Positions 23,040-35,240 of a DNA stretch of 64,000 nt are shown here, piece after piece (within the stretch, counting starts at the first letter, position 1; every line of letters begins with the position of its first letter). Below the pieces are notes generated by a model that did no database searches, was not told where the DNA came from, and saw only the letters and a program-made list of their open reading frames with translations. The DNA is from Schistocephalus solidus (taxonomy: Eukaryota > Platyhelminthes > Cestoda > Diphyllobothriidea > Diphyllobothriidae), in the NCBI GenBank assembly GCA_017591395.1, contig WEDG01005640.1, forward strand, positions 62,001-126,000, in the 5' to 3' direction. Both the position numbers and the translations under genes were made by a program.

Positions 23040-23190
23040 TATATGTTGATAAGTGTTCCTTAACGAGATCGGTGAACACCACAATTTCCTAGAGCCCGCA
23101 AGGGCTCTAAAGTGAGCTCCAAGGCATAGCGCAACATAAGTGTTCCTCAACGAGACCGGTGAACACCACACTTTCATTATTATTATTATT
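23040..23190 (+). mobile_element. SINE module-2 fragments
   Basis: 'ttccttaacgagatcggtga' occurs twice (about 23053 and 23141), with 'gagcccgcaagggctcta' between. The 23160-23195 end is an ATT microsatellite. Confidence 0.6.
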
Positions 23191-23794
23191 ATAAATATCT
23201 CATAGAGCTCAACCGGCCAACGTCACCTTGGAGCTTGGGCTTCGACCTATAGGCCTTGAGGGACGAGGATCGTCACCTGTACTGCGTGAGCATTCGTGAC
23301 TTGTGCCAGGACTCTGCTGTCTGCCAAACCATCATCGATACTAACCGAAACAAAAACAAAATTCCTGCTTCACACCAGCTGGTAATTTCAACCCAGTAAC
23401 TCTCATGTCTCCAATGCGAACGTATTGATGGAGAGAGTAGGCGCCTGAAAAGGTTGTGAACGCAAACAATCACTGTATCTCTCTTATCAGAGTTATACAC
23501 GCCTTTGTATTTCACAACTATGGTGGTCTGGCCCTTATTTTTCTGGATTTTCCCGACAAAATAGCTACGTCCAAGACCGATAGGTAAATAAGTACTTGCT
23601 TTGCATCCTGTGCAGGTCTGTGCTTTTTAACTCGTGGCCTCAGGGCCTCTTTCGACCCGTATTTATCTACGCTGAGACCCTTATTAGTTGTTTATCTTCA
23701 TCGCATAAATCCAATTATACTGGGCATGCAACTCGGCGTGTTGTTTAACCTACGCACTGTGATAGGATGGGCTAGAATTATAGAGCGGCGTATC

Positions 23795-23865
23795 CGGCAA
23801 GGACAAGAATGATTGAAATGGTAGTTTCTGGCTTATTTGCCGCCACAAGTCAGTCATGCTCCGCC
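23795..23865 (-). mobile_element. SINE body fragment
   Basis: Worn copy of the hammerhead body ('ggacaagaatgattgaaatgg', 'tttctggcttatttgccgcc'). The rest of 23200-24320 shows nothing recognisable. Confidence 0.55.
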
Positions 23866-24320
23866 AAGAGGCCTAAAGAAGAACATCGGGTGCGGTCAGG
23901 TGAGCTAAGAGACCGAGTCATGCAAGCCAACAGATGGCAAATTTGAAAATAACATCTGTTTCTGATAACTGCAGAAATAGCCCGAGTCCATGGGTTAACT
24001 GACAAAACAGTGAGTTTACCGACTGGTAAGACTTAACTTCAATTTTCAGGTCTTCTTCGCACGAGCTTGCTGGGTGGCTGACTGAAGAAGGTAGATTGAC
24101 TGACCCGTCAATTTCCCCACTTCATCGGTAATATTACTCCCTTCTTGCTCGCTAGTCGCTGTGCAGCCGGTTGCAAAATCTCTAGGTACAACAGAGGTCT
24201 CGCATTCCGTCCCAACACCCGAATAGGCCTATGTTCAGGCAGGTGTCAAAATGAGGAACGAGTATTGCTAACATACACAAGACATTGACACAACACGAGA
24301 ACAATTGCGGTCGGCAAAGC

Positions 24321-24593
24321 GGTAAGGATGACTTATACGGCCCTTTAAAGAGAACGCCCGCCCAATTAATAAATGTTGCTCTGCGTATAATAGCAGGAAG
24401 TCAAAATATTTCCGTGTCCTGAACCTACCATTAGCCCTAACATCAGTCTAACCCGAAGCCTCAACCCTAATCCGACCCTAAACACTAACCGTAATCCTAA
24501 CCCTAATGGGATTTTCACTAGAATTTGGCGCAAAGATACCTTTCATGAGGGCTGCTCCTATCTTCACCTCCTCTTTAGGAGGTCATTCTTACC
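24321..24593 (+). mobile_element. MITE with telomere-like core, copy 3
   Basis: Starts GGTAAGGATGAC and ends GGTCATTCTTACC, so the terminal repeats match with a few changes. It is flanked by 8-bp direct repeats ggcaaagc (24313-24320) and agcaaagc (24594-24601). The core, 24415-24510, is CCCTAA-like ('ctaaccctaatggg'). Confidence 0.8.
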
Positions 24594-24659
24594 AGCAAAG
24601 CTCACCACAGAGAAGAAGTACACTCGAAGTTTGTAACAATAGCCTTCTTGACCTAGTGC

Positions 24660-24800
24660 TTCAGGCCCATGCTTAGTTTTCCTAATCCTAACCACAAGCC
24701 AGACTTTCACCTTTACCCTAAACTTAACCCTAGCCCTAACCTTAACACTCACCCTCATATTCCTCGACATTTGCGCAAGACCCGTGGACAACGAAGGATG
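24660..24800 (+). repeat. Second telomere-like block, MITE internal fragment
   Basis: 'cctaatcctaacc' and 'aacttaaccctagccctaac', followed by 'catttgcgcaaga'. Copies 1 and 3 have the matching 'tttgcgcaaag / ttggcgcaaag' after their cores. No terminal repeats were found. Confidence 0.55.
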
Positions 24801-25713
24801 GGGTTCCAATTCCCGTATCTTGCCAATGCACCCATCGAGGAAGGACAGCGAAGACATACTTTGCAGGAACAGAGAAATGTACTAGGTGTCCGGTAAAATA
24901 AATAAGAACCCGAGTTCAAGGAGCGCAGAAGGCAGTTTTAGTAACCAAGGCTACTCACGCCCATCCCATTCGTCACTCAAGCTCGAGCAGAAAGGGCTCA
25001 AGTGCCAGACAGTGGACTGGTGTGGTCAGATCCCTTCCAAGTGGATCCCGGCGAACCGTTTTGCCTCGTCGGCGGTGACGACGACAACGGCGGATGACGA
25101 GGTGCGAAGACGTGGAGGGCGGGCGACCGTGTGCGAAAAAACCGTTCTTTCGAGTGGCAACAAAATCGTATAGCGATTGACCTTTGCTCCGCAAACCTAG
25201 CCGAAGTCGACGTGGATGCGTGTGTGTTTACAAAGGTACACAGTCATAGCACACCTATTTTTACTCCTCGTGCTGGTGAAAAGACGTTTAACCGGATTTT
25301 GCTGAAAACCACGACACTGACCGTCTCGGTAAAGGACAGGGTTTTGGAGTGATCAGAGGATAGAAGGTTTCAGTGAAGGTTGAACATTCCTTTTTTACTG
25401 GATGTTGTACAGATCACGCACACGCTGGTGAAATGCCTGATACCTTAATTTCATGGTGTGTCCTTCTTAGAAAATTAGCAAAAGCCAACAAACAGTAGGT
25501 AGTCTCTATGCCCGACGACGGTGAGCGAAATTATTTTCTCACTCTTCGTCGGCAGAAGATGCGAGTGAAGAGGGACAGCCGGGGAGACGGAAACTGCGCA
25601 CCAGTTATAATAATCGCTGAAAAATTGGCGGAAAACGTACAAAGCATGCGAATAGGTTCGCAGTAAATTCCCCTTTTGTTGGTTTTTTAATAGCCCTCCG
25701 ATGAGTTGGTTAT
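24801..25713. other. Non-coding stretch
   Basis: Moderately GC-rich at 24950-25230; no recognisable gene. Confidence 0.35.
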
Positions 25714-26180
25714 GTGCAGTGCTTTCAGGAAGGAAGAGTTCACTGGCTACAGCAGGCAGGCAAGAAACGATCCTTCATCAGGGTCCCATTTCAAGGGGAC
25801 GCACCGAGTGAAATCTTAGGAGGACATATCAAACACCTTCCGAGCAGCCGATACTCACGTACTGTTTTCGCCTACTCCCATCCACAAACTGCCAGCCCAG
25901 ACCACATCAATTGCATTTATTATTTTACCAGCTCGCGTGGGGCAGAATATATTGGTCACACGAGCCGGCGTTTGTTCAACAGCAGAAGAGCACACCTTCC
26001 GCCATGGTTTGAAAAGATGTAAATAAGGAGCACAAATAGCTCGATTCTCGCACATATGGTAGACAGAGATAATCTCTAGATGTCATAGAGGCCATCCGGG
26101 AATGTACCACGTACCCTAAGCCTACTCAAAATTCCTTGGACAGCTTCTGTTGGCTACAGCAGGAGCAGCTAAAATCAGGT
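25714..26180 (+). pseudogene. PLE GIY-YIG endonuclease fragment
   Basis: 'KRSFIRVPFQGDAPSE' is followed by 'INCIYYFTSSRGAEYIGHTS' and 'RRLFNSRRAHLPPWF', the connector and GIY-YIG start of a PLE lineage different from the 18-kb one. The frame breaks after 26022. Traces such as 'IEAIRECTTYPKPTQNS' continue to about 26150. Confidence 0.75.
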
Positions 26181-28914
26181 TACGCAAACCGGGCTTGGGC
26201 GTCCAAAAGAATTTAATACAGGCGCCGTGGTTACCATGGCCGAATGCCACCAATCCAACTACCCGCAGTTACTTTTTTGCCCTGGCGGCCAGATCAGAAG
26301 ACTGACTGCAGTTTTAATCTCCACTCACCCCCACCCTGAAAATCGCACGATTTTTTTCTACTTGCTCGCATATTTGACTTACTTACATATCCATATAAAT
26401 GTAAAAGCCTGACGAGAATTTATCGCAATCAAACGCATGCGCGCCAAATTGTCTTTGAATTTTTCAATGGGAAATTTCACAACTATAAACTAGTTATAAT
26501 TGCAAACGTATTGAAGTAATTAATGAACACATCACACCACCTTTTCGCATTTCAGATACGGCTAATGGTTAAGTCGAGCCCCGTAGTGCCCGTAGTGTCG
26601 ATGGTCCTAAATACCGAAGTCTCCATATCAAAACCTGGATGAGAAGGATCAAACTAAAAAACAGATACTGAAGTTCAAAGAAATTGAATTCACCTCAACG
26701 ACCCGTTTAGAGAAGGTACTGGTATGGATGGGAATTTGAAACGCGATCCATATGTGTGCAATTTTAATATTTTGATTGACTCTGGTAAGGTTTTCTAAAG
26801 TTTGAATCATTATTCGTTGGCAAAAATGTGAACTTTTGTATAAAAGAATTCTAACTGAGAAGGTGCAATTTCGCTTAATGGAATTTAACAGCTAATCAGC
26901 CACGTCTACACCTATTTTTTACATTGATATAAGAATAAATCAGGCTGTCGTTAAAAACACAAATACGCTCTTTTTCACAAGCAACGAAGCTATCGCCTTG
27001 GGACTCTTCATGATTAAATTACGTGGTTTTAATCCCTAAGACAGTAATAAATAAATAAATTTGTTCACTTCTAACTTCAAGGCAGTTCCATTTAATCGTC
27101 CCGGAATGCTGCATAATTCTGTTAAAATTTTGAAGTCAGATGTTTACTATAACTTATATTTAGTGAAAACAAAACTCGAGAGTAAAAATTTATAGTAACC
27201 AAACTGTTGGTTACTATGCAAATTTTGGAGGCATTTAAAATCGCGTCTTGTTATTCTCAGGAAAATTTAAGTTTTCCCCTCATGAAATCTCTGGGTACAT
27301 CCTTATATAATTTACCACATTTTTACCTATCATCTAAGCCTCCTCAGGCCTCATTGACTACTTCAATATACCTAGAGGTTTCAAGGGTACTTTACGGTAG
27401 GACGTATGCTGTCACTGGTTTCCTTCTTGGCGAATTCTTGTATCTATGACGAAGGCAAATAAAAATCTTTGCTTTGAAATTTTTGTCATTTAAGGGCAGG
27501 CTACTGATTAATTTATTATTCCAAAAAGGTCATATCTAATGTGCAAATCATGCCAACAATGTAGATTTGCTTCTCAAAAATTAAGCTTGACATCCTATGC
27601 TTTTTACATTTAGTTTAGCTTGTGAGCTACTGCATTACAATACTTTACAAAATAATTCTAAACCAAATCTTCTTCCATAGATTAGTGCATATTTGCTAGC
27701 ATTCGTGCTAAAATTTAGAAGTTATTCGGCCACTTACCATATTTTCAACGTTTATCAGTGTTTCAATTTTCTACTTACTCCAGCGCTATTATGCCTATGC
27801 ATATTCGAGCATTATAGACGCAGGGAAATCTTTCACTCAGGGAAATTAGGGGTTTTATACTGCTTTCTGCCTGATGTGGTCCCGTTTCTGTATTTCGATT
27901 AGTCATGTGTCTAACATGATCATTCATGCGATTTCACGCTATGTTGTGTGGATGTAGACAGTAAAGCTTTCGTCTGTTAGAATTTAGACAGTTATAACCT
28001 TGTTCTGTATGCAGTTGGTCGCAGAAAATTTTTCCACAGGGGCCCAAGTATCTTTAGTTAAGTTGAGACCCACTGACTGGGGTATTCATGGACGGCTTTG
28101 TTCTTCCTTTCTCGTCTTCGTTTTTGACATCATCCCGATATTCTCCAGAAAAAGCCGATCGTCCTGACAATTTGACATGCTGTAATATCAAACATGCAAC
28201 TGCTTCCATTCTGCATCAGCTGGTGAGGAATAGCCTTGAGTTGTTGGTTTCACATTGCATTCAGTAAGGCAATTTTACCAACTGGTGTTAAGTACTTTTC
28301 CAACATCTTGATTGTGTGCGAAAGAGTGGTGTGAATATGTGTCCAGACTGACCAAATTTAGCTAAAACCATACAAAAAAACACCAAATCGTCGTCAGAGT
28401 GCTCCCCTCACTCAACTCCTCTGTTGGCTGCCGTTAGCCACCCAGCTGATCCTCCGAATGATACGTCACCGGCATCGTCAGCATCTCCTTGGCGCGTTCT
28501 CCCACATTGCTGCGCCGTCTACTGGCCTTTGAGGGCAAAATGTCAGAAACCGATCAGCAGACCCTATGCTTTTGTGTTCAAAGGGGAATTATCCTCCAAG
28601 CTTCGTTACCTCTGACTTGAGATAGTCATCAGTCCAAGTAAGAGGAGAGGTTTTCCATTTACCGATCCGATTTGGTCGTAATAAATACAGTATACTTTTG
28701 ACCCTCAACACCTTTTCCTGACTAAGTGTCGGATACAGCGAGCCGCTGATCACCTTAAGTGAAGCTCACTTGTTACTTTTCCATTTATCCAGAAAATAAA
28801 AGTTTGCCCTTTAAAAAGTATTCTAACACCATCACTACTGCTTCGTCACGCAGTCCCGAATCTAGTATAGACGATTAGACAGGTGAGGACAGCCACCACT
28901 TACCCCACAAATTA
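26181..28914. other. AT-rich non-coding stretch
   Basis: Low GC, no coding ORF of note, no repeat recognised. Confidence 0.4.
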
Positions 28915-29010
28915 GCCGCAGCGCCGGTGACCTGAACATGCAGACTTGCACAGCATCTACCACTCTCGTTCTCCTTCTCTACCCAGCTTGCCCCGATGGC
29001 AATAGTAAGA
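28915..29010 (-). mobile_element. Zinc-finger LINE 3'-UTR fragment (weak)
   Basis: 'gacttgcacagcatctaccactctcgttctcc' resembles the 'gacttgcgctgcatctacca' block of the LINE 3' UTR. Confidence 0.4.
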
Positions 29011-30804
29011 CGACCGGAGGTGGCAGCAGATGCGGTGACCGACAAAGCCCGTCTACACCTGCCACACGCGACCTGTTACCCTGCACCAGACTGCCCAGAA
29101 AATCACAGGTAGGCTGCCACCAAGGTACTTCACACACCTTAAAGCTACAATGACGGTTTACGAATCTGCACAAAACGTCATAAATAGACTAACAAAAAAC
29201 TCTATCGGGGTTGAGAATCATGGGCTGACATCGAGGTCACTCCAGGCAAGGGATTCCATCTTTCCAGGACGGGAGTCAGACAAAAATCTGGGCTGTTGAA
29301 GGCACCGCCCACATCCCGCGAACAGAGAAGAGAGTCAGGTGCACCCGTATTCATCCAAGCAGTGGCATAAGACATTGGAAGGCATAAGAAGAAACAAAAC
29401 GACTAACTCGATTCTCCGTATCGTAGCTGTTCACTCACAGGCGGCTAATACTGACAGAGAGTCTAAGCCGACTATTCTTCATCCTTACTATTTCCCAAAC
29501 CTTTCTTAAGTTCTTTATGAGTGGGTTTATGATTAATTGGTCTGTAAACCTGCTGTAATATCCTGTTTTGCTGGGCATGTTTTTAAAATATAACTTCATG
29601 CATAGTCGTTCAAAAGAGTTTTCATCTTCGCTCCCTATGATCAAATGGATATTTGAATCCTTGACAACCTTGACAACCACAAGCTCACAGTCGTCAAAAA
29701 AGACTGAGAACGCTAATACATGCTAGCAATCGAAAGTCGAGTAAAACAGGTAATAACAGGATGCACGTTTTTCGTCACATACAGTTTCGACTACAATTAA
29801 CTTATAAGAGAACGAATACTGACTCGAGTTTCGCTCGCATGGTGCTGCGTGGGTGCCGGTCTGTAAATGACACACTGAAGTCCTTTTAGAGCCCAAAGTA
29901 CGTGAGCTGCCAAAGAACACAAGCCGAAGCTATTCCTTCCTGGTCTTTACAGTGCTCTGCCAAAATTTGCATAAAAGCTGGCTGTTTGAGGGTGCATGCG
30001 GAAATTCAGTTTTAAATGCGGCTTGTGTTTAAGTGTATGGAAATACCACTTGTGTGGCTAGAAGCTACCCGACATATGTTGGAATAGTACAGACGTTAAC
30101 AAACATCGTGGATCTATGTAAAACACTGATTGACTCGTCTAGAAGCTCGTACGCACTGTGATCACGTCGGACGACGGTGTCTGCGCGTTTTCTAGGACAA
30201 CATACGCACACATAGGTTATATTATGACCAGTGAGTGGTTGCCATCAGGTGAAAATCGATAGAACGAGTCTAAGCTAGTTGGCGGAAAAATGTTGTAGCC
30301 GTTTTACCATTTCCTCGGGAAACGAATGCTGCTCCTTCAACTTTTTTAATGTGTCATGGGCTCATTCTTTGGGTTGCCTGCTCAGTTTAGCCTCCAAATA
30401 GTAATGTTTCCAAAACAGCGAACGTTGAACTCTGTAACTAAGATTTTCGGGCAACGAGCGGATATGTGACCCCACACAGGAAACAGGAGACGAAGGCTTA
30501 TCTACTACGTTAATGGTACTAAAAGGGGCTTCATGCATTGAGTAGGTAAAACTAAAATAAAGCTATTTTCGGGAAGCAAAAGGCAAAAAATTATATTTGC
30601 ATTCTTAGCTTGTTTAAGTTCACCAATAAAACGCAAAATGCGAGCTCGCAATTTGAAATACAGGAAATTAGAAGTCATGAACGGGCAGAAAAAATGAAAG
30701 CCGATGGCATTGACTAGATATGCCAGGCGAACTGATCCTAACCCGTGATGACTGACTGTCTTTGAGGCTGCGATGGAAGATGTAAATAAAATTGAAATCA
30801 CTGG
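29011..30804. other. Non-coding stretch
   Basis: No gene or repeat recognised. Small ORFs lack family resemblance. Confidence 0.35.
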
Positions 30805-30910
30805 GGGTCTGAAACTTGTGTCTAAAACCTAACCATGACCTCTAAACCTACTCCATAACCCTAAATATATGCCGAAAACTAATCCTAATGCCAACACCGA
30901 AAGGAAGCGT
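30805..30910 (+). repeat. Telomere-like block, partial MITE copy
   Basis: 'gtctaaaacctaacc' to 'ataaccctaaatatatgcc' resembles the CCCTAA-type core. Ends not found. Confidence 0.4.
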
Positions 30911-33900
30911 GATAGGGGTTGAGCTAAATGGATGGCGTTTAAATGAAGCCCCGATAAAGACATATTCTATCGGTGCCCGTTTTCGGAGTGGGCCAACGCA
31001 GTGGGAAGGAGGCTGCGATAAAGGCTGAATGACTATAACTATGACTGGAATTGGGTGGAGCTAATAAACTACTGAGATTTTCTACTGATAACTCGAATTG
31101 AATAGACCCACGTTTAGGGTTTCTTCTACCGTCTAGTAAAGCTTGGCTAGTGTTGCACTTCATAAAATGGGCGACCTTAATTCGTGAACAGGAGTCTAAA
31201 TACAAATGATTCCCTGGAGGAGCATCAATCAGAGGAATAATTATTGGAAGTGGGCCCTGATAAAGGATCTGCCATATATGCACTCTGTAAACGCTCATTT
31301 TTACGTTGCGGAAGTAGACTAGCCTAAGGCTTAAAATATCACGAAATAGTTGTCTTGTGATCGGGGGCTGAGAACTCACGAAGGTTCCTATGCAAATGCA
31401 TATAGGCCCCAGTCGTTAAATGTCTCCATACTTTCCGAGGGCCCAATGGAAATAACGTAATATTCCATATAATGAATATAAAAGCGAAGTTAATTCAGTC
31501 AGTACAGGGGAAGATTAATACTTTTCCATAAAAATGAATGATAGGGTTGAAAAAGTACTACGCAGATTGTGCTTAGGACTTAAAAGAACCCGAAAAAACT
31601 TCCGCCAACAGTAACCTGTCGGTGGTCAATATTATTCCTGCAACCGACAGAGCAGAGGGGGGGGGGCAGTCGCAAATATGCATCGCCAGTAGAAACAACG
31701 GAGATTGGATGGCCTAGTTCCGTCTTTGATTTTCGCCGACAGCCCCTGCCATTACGCACTTCTAGGCTCACGGGCTTTAGGGGTTAAATCCGGGTGCAGT
31801 GTATTTGACTGGGCATGACTGGCCGACGGTGACGAAAAATCAGCCATTACCCGTCCTCCTTCGCCTTAGTCTATCAAACATCGTGAGGGCTCTGGACACC
31901 CGTATTCTCCCCCCCCCCACTAACGCCATTTTACCGAAAAGGCGTTCGGGTCGCAAACGATCACCGCCTACACACTCTGAACTGCACCGATCAATCCACT
32001 CGATGCTCTCATGTCTTCACAGCCTGCAATCGGTCTACTTGGCTTTGGCAGCTGTTCACAGCTCTACAAATGGACCAAAGACTGGAAGAACCAGCGTCAA
32101 ACCTAGCTCGGAGCATGAATTTGATAGCTGTTTTTTTTGTTATTCACCTCTGTTACACAAGGTTGCATCTTTAGTTAGTCTGAAATTCAGAAGCCCTGAC
32201 TGATGCTGGTTATCTGCGCTGGTTCATGCTTCATTTCCCAGAAGTTGAATCACACCAGGGTACAAAGTGTTAATCCCTGACCACGCATGATTCGATCTGT
32301 GCGTGCTGGACTCGCAGCACGCAAGAACTGAATTGCGTGCAGATATCCAAAAAGAGGGTGGGGAGCCCTACTGGCTTATCACATATCAAGATGGTAGGTT
32401 GAGATCTGTACGGTCCTTGGGAGTCGATCATATTTCCACCGGTAGTCATAGACAACAAAGCCGCCCGCCATGCGGAACAGTTACACACTATCTCCTGAAA
32501 GAGGCTTATCCAGGTGAGAGTGTCTTCTTATTATACTGTTTCGTTTTCACTTAACTGCTTGGTGGAGATTCTTCGTTCAAGACCTCCATAACATCTCTGT
32601 CCTTTAGCCTTCTCAGTACTCCATTGACATTTTGTTTGGGTCTTCGTTATCGAAGTTACCCAGGACTGCTGTTATACGATCATTGGCGACTGTCACCTCT
32701 GCTGCTCTGAGCTTTCATGACGCATCTTTAAATGCATAAGTTACTGCATAGCCGGCTGAAAATCGCTTAACTGACCTCTCCAAGTAGGCAGCTATCATCA
32801 TAGGTGGGCTTAGAGTGCAGCCTGGCCATCTGAAAATAACGGTCTCCGTACATAATTGATACACCTTTGGAGCAGAGGGCCCTATGGGCGGAAGTCAAAA
32901 AGTAAGAGGAAAGAAATTCCTTATGCGGTTCGTAGATCCAACAGACCCCTCTCTATTCTCACGTACGAATGGCACCAGCTCATTGGACCTTCTGTGAGTT
33001 AAGAGTGCTGTCCGTGGTGCGTCGCCACTTCGGCTGTACTCTCTGGGCGAGAATTGTGTGCGCACAGAGCTGCTCTATGAATCCGATTCTTGGTTAAGAT
33101 AGAGAGATAGCCGGTTCTTGGTTTGAAGGAAAGGTAAAAGGCTTCTCAGTACTTGCTGCCTGATACCCTCTATTTGATCCTTATCGACGCATAAACCTCC
33201 GCTCTATGACTGTCAAGGACAATGTTATGGTTGACCGAAAACGTCGATGAATGAGTACCCAGGAACGGCGTAGATGTGGAAAAAAACCTACAACACCCGT
33301 TTATAAAGCGAAAAAAATGCCATCGTCTGTCGCAGGAGACATGGTTTTGAATTACCGTGAAGAGGACGTGAATGCAGGTGAATATTCAGCCTTCCTTAGC
33401 GTCGTTGGGAGGAAATTATTGGACTTCAGCATTAAACATTCACTGCACTTGCCTGATTAGAAGAACTACGTATAACAATTTGGGCTACGAGACCTCCCTG
33501 TTGTATGAGGTTTCGTCAAGGACTTCTTCCGAAAAAATGAGCAGAAACTCCAAAAATCGCACTCAGCAGTTTGGATACTGTGGAAATTGACGGTTTGTTT
33601 CATTGAAAATTTAAAGCAGTGAGAAAGCAGGCAGGACTGTCTGAAAAAGAATTCAGGTTGTTTAGTCTGCCTGGACTTGGGGCGATACCAGAATAGGAGA
33701 GTCGTGTGTTACCCAGAGCCTGCATTATGTAAAGAAAATTCAAAATCGGTATTGTCACACAAAAGTCCCAATTCCTTCGAAATAATTTAAAAAGGTTCTC
33801 AACATTACCGAGAAAGGATAACATTTACAAGGATCTGTAGAACGGACAGGTTGGAGTCCCTTCTCTGAGTGCATTGTTGTTTTCTGACTACAATATCGAA

Positions 33901-34018
33901 GAATTCGAGTTTCAAGCTGTAAGTTACCGAGATATAATGAAGCGAGCTCTTCCTTACGTCCCACAACTTTTAGCAACAACAAGGACCAAAGTTGGAATGA
34001 CGATTTATGACCTTTCAC
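30911..34018. other. Non-coding stretch
   Basis: The 146-codon minus ORF at 31379-30939 and the 134-codon plus ORF at 31799-32203 have no recognisable domains. A G10 run lies at 31658-31667 and a C10 run at 31909-31918. Confidence 0.35.
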
Positions 34019-34045
34019 TTGACCCAGTTGTGAAAAAAAGCCGGC

Positions 34046-34129
34046 GGTCTCGTTGGGATTCGGACCCACGGCAGCCAGGGGAAGGCTTAAATACAGCCGA
34101 TGCTCTAGCCAACCGAGCTACGAGGTCCC
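34046..34129 (-). mobile_element. tRNA-like SINE head, copy A
   Basis: Minus strand: 'tagctcggttggctagagca' (A box) and 'gggtccgaatccc' (B box) with approximate acceptor-stem pairing. A different family from the hammerhead SINE. Its flank 'acccagttgtgaaaaa' is inverted beside copy B. Confidence 0.65.
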
Positions 34130-34402
34130 AATGGCAACCGTGGGTTTAATAAAACTAGGGTCAAGTTACCCGCCCAGCCTAAAGCAACGTATGAAATCTA
34201 CCAATTCTGATACAGAAAGTTGACCGCCAAAACAAGATTTCATAAGCAGTCAATCTAAAGTCCACCAGACGACTACCAGTTGAACTTAATTAATAGGTGC
34301 TTCAGCAAATTAAAATAATTCATTTGACCCAAACGAGGAAAACATGGTGGTCTTGCTGTCGTGAGTTCTAGTCCACCAGCTGAGCCACTAGGCTTCCAGT
34401 GG

Positions 34403-34484
34403 GGCTTCGTAACTCAGGTGGCTAGAGCGTTAACTGTACTAATGCCTTCCCCATGCTGTCAGGGGTTTGAATCCCATCGAAGCC
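34403..34484 (+). mobile_element. tRNA-like SINE head, copy B
   Basis: Perfect 7-bp acceptor stem GGCTTCG / CGAAGCC. D-arm region 'taactcaggtggctagagc' and B box 'ggtttgaatccc'. The anticodon arm does not fold well and the middle is too long, so this is a tRNA-derived SINE, not a working tRNA gene. The flanks of copies A and B are inverted relative to each other. Confidence 0.65.
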
Positions 34485-34512
34485 GCCGAGTTTTTCACAG
34501 TTGTGTCAAATG

Positions 34513-34994
34513 AATCATAATGATTTGTCAACGTCCCACCTCCCTCATCGATTTCAAGCCTGTTTCTCATCTGAGGCATTTAATGCTCATCGTCATGTAC
34601 TGGTGTGCGAGGGGTCCAATGCAAAACGACAGGCCAGTTCCATGTTCAGAAAATCAGACCTTTTCAGTTAACGCAACTTCCCGTGAATTATTTTCTATTT
34701 GTCAGTTAAAAACACACCAATTCGATACAAGGCAAAAAATGGACACAAGGTCGTATTTATAGGATGCTTACTTATCCTTCAGTTATTTAAGCTTTTATAT
34801 TTCTTGACAAGCATGTAGTATAATTTAGCAGGTAGTTTAAAAATGAGATAAGACCTCCCGGTTTTAAAGTAGTAAAACGAAAAAGGAACAAAAAGCTTGA
34901 CTGTCTGTTTGTAGCCGGATAAGGATAGGTGAGTTTCCAGCGATGGGTACAAGTATCGCCTGGTCCGTAAATTGATCGGTGATCACCACTTCAT
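34513..34994. other. Non-coding stretch
   Basis: Nothing recognised. Confidence 0.4.
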
Positions 34995-35240
34995 CATTGA
35001 TATTCCTGAGTCCGTGGCTCATAGGTAGAGCTTTCGACTCAATGACCAAAGATCGCGGGTTCGAATCTCAGGCTGATGAAGGATAATAGGTCAGAAATCG
35101 CCATTCCGGTCTCCCTTGTACTTCAGATTATGTATATGTTAGCAGTCACTATGCGATCGACTGTGAGGGCTCGAAGTTGGGCCCCAAGGCACAACGTGAC
35201 AAGCATTTCCCTTAACTTGGTCGATGAGCACCACTTAATC
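34995..35240 (+). mobile_element. tRNA-hammerhead SINE, head-body-module2 order
   Basis: Head with 'tggctcataggtagagc' and 'gggttcgaatctc', hammerhead body 35067-35111, then module 2 ('cactatgcgatcgactgtgag', 'cccaaggcacaacg'). Confidence 0.82.
35067..35111 (+). ncRNA. Hammerhead-like motif in SINE (stems eroded)
   Basis: CTGATGA 35073-35079, GAAA and CCGGTC are kept. Stem I and stem II pairs are partly lost. Confidence 0.5.

Noticed and set aside
30939..31379. 146-codon minus ORF as a gene
   Set aside because: No recognisable domain, composition bias or splice context; length is compatible with chance.
34403..34484. Functional tRNA gene
   Set aside because: Acceptor stem is perfect but the anticodon arm and overall length do not fit; a tRNA-derived SINE is more likely.
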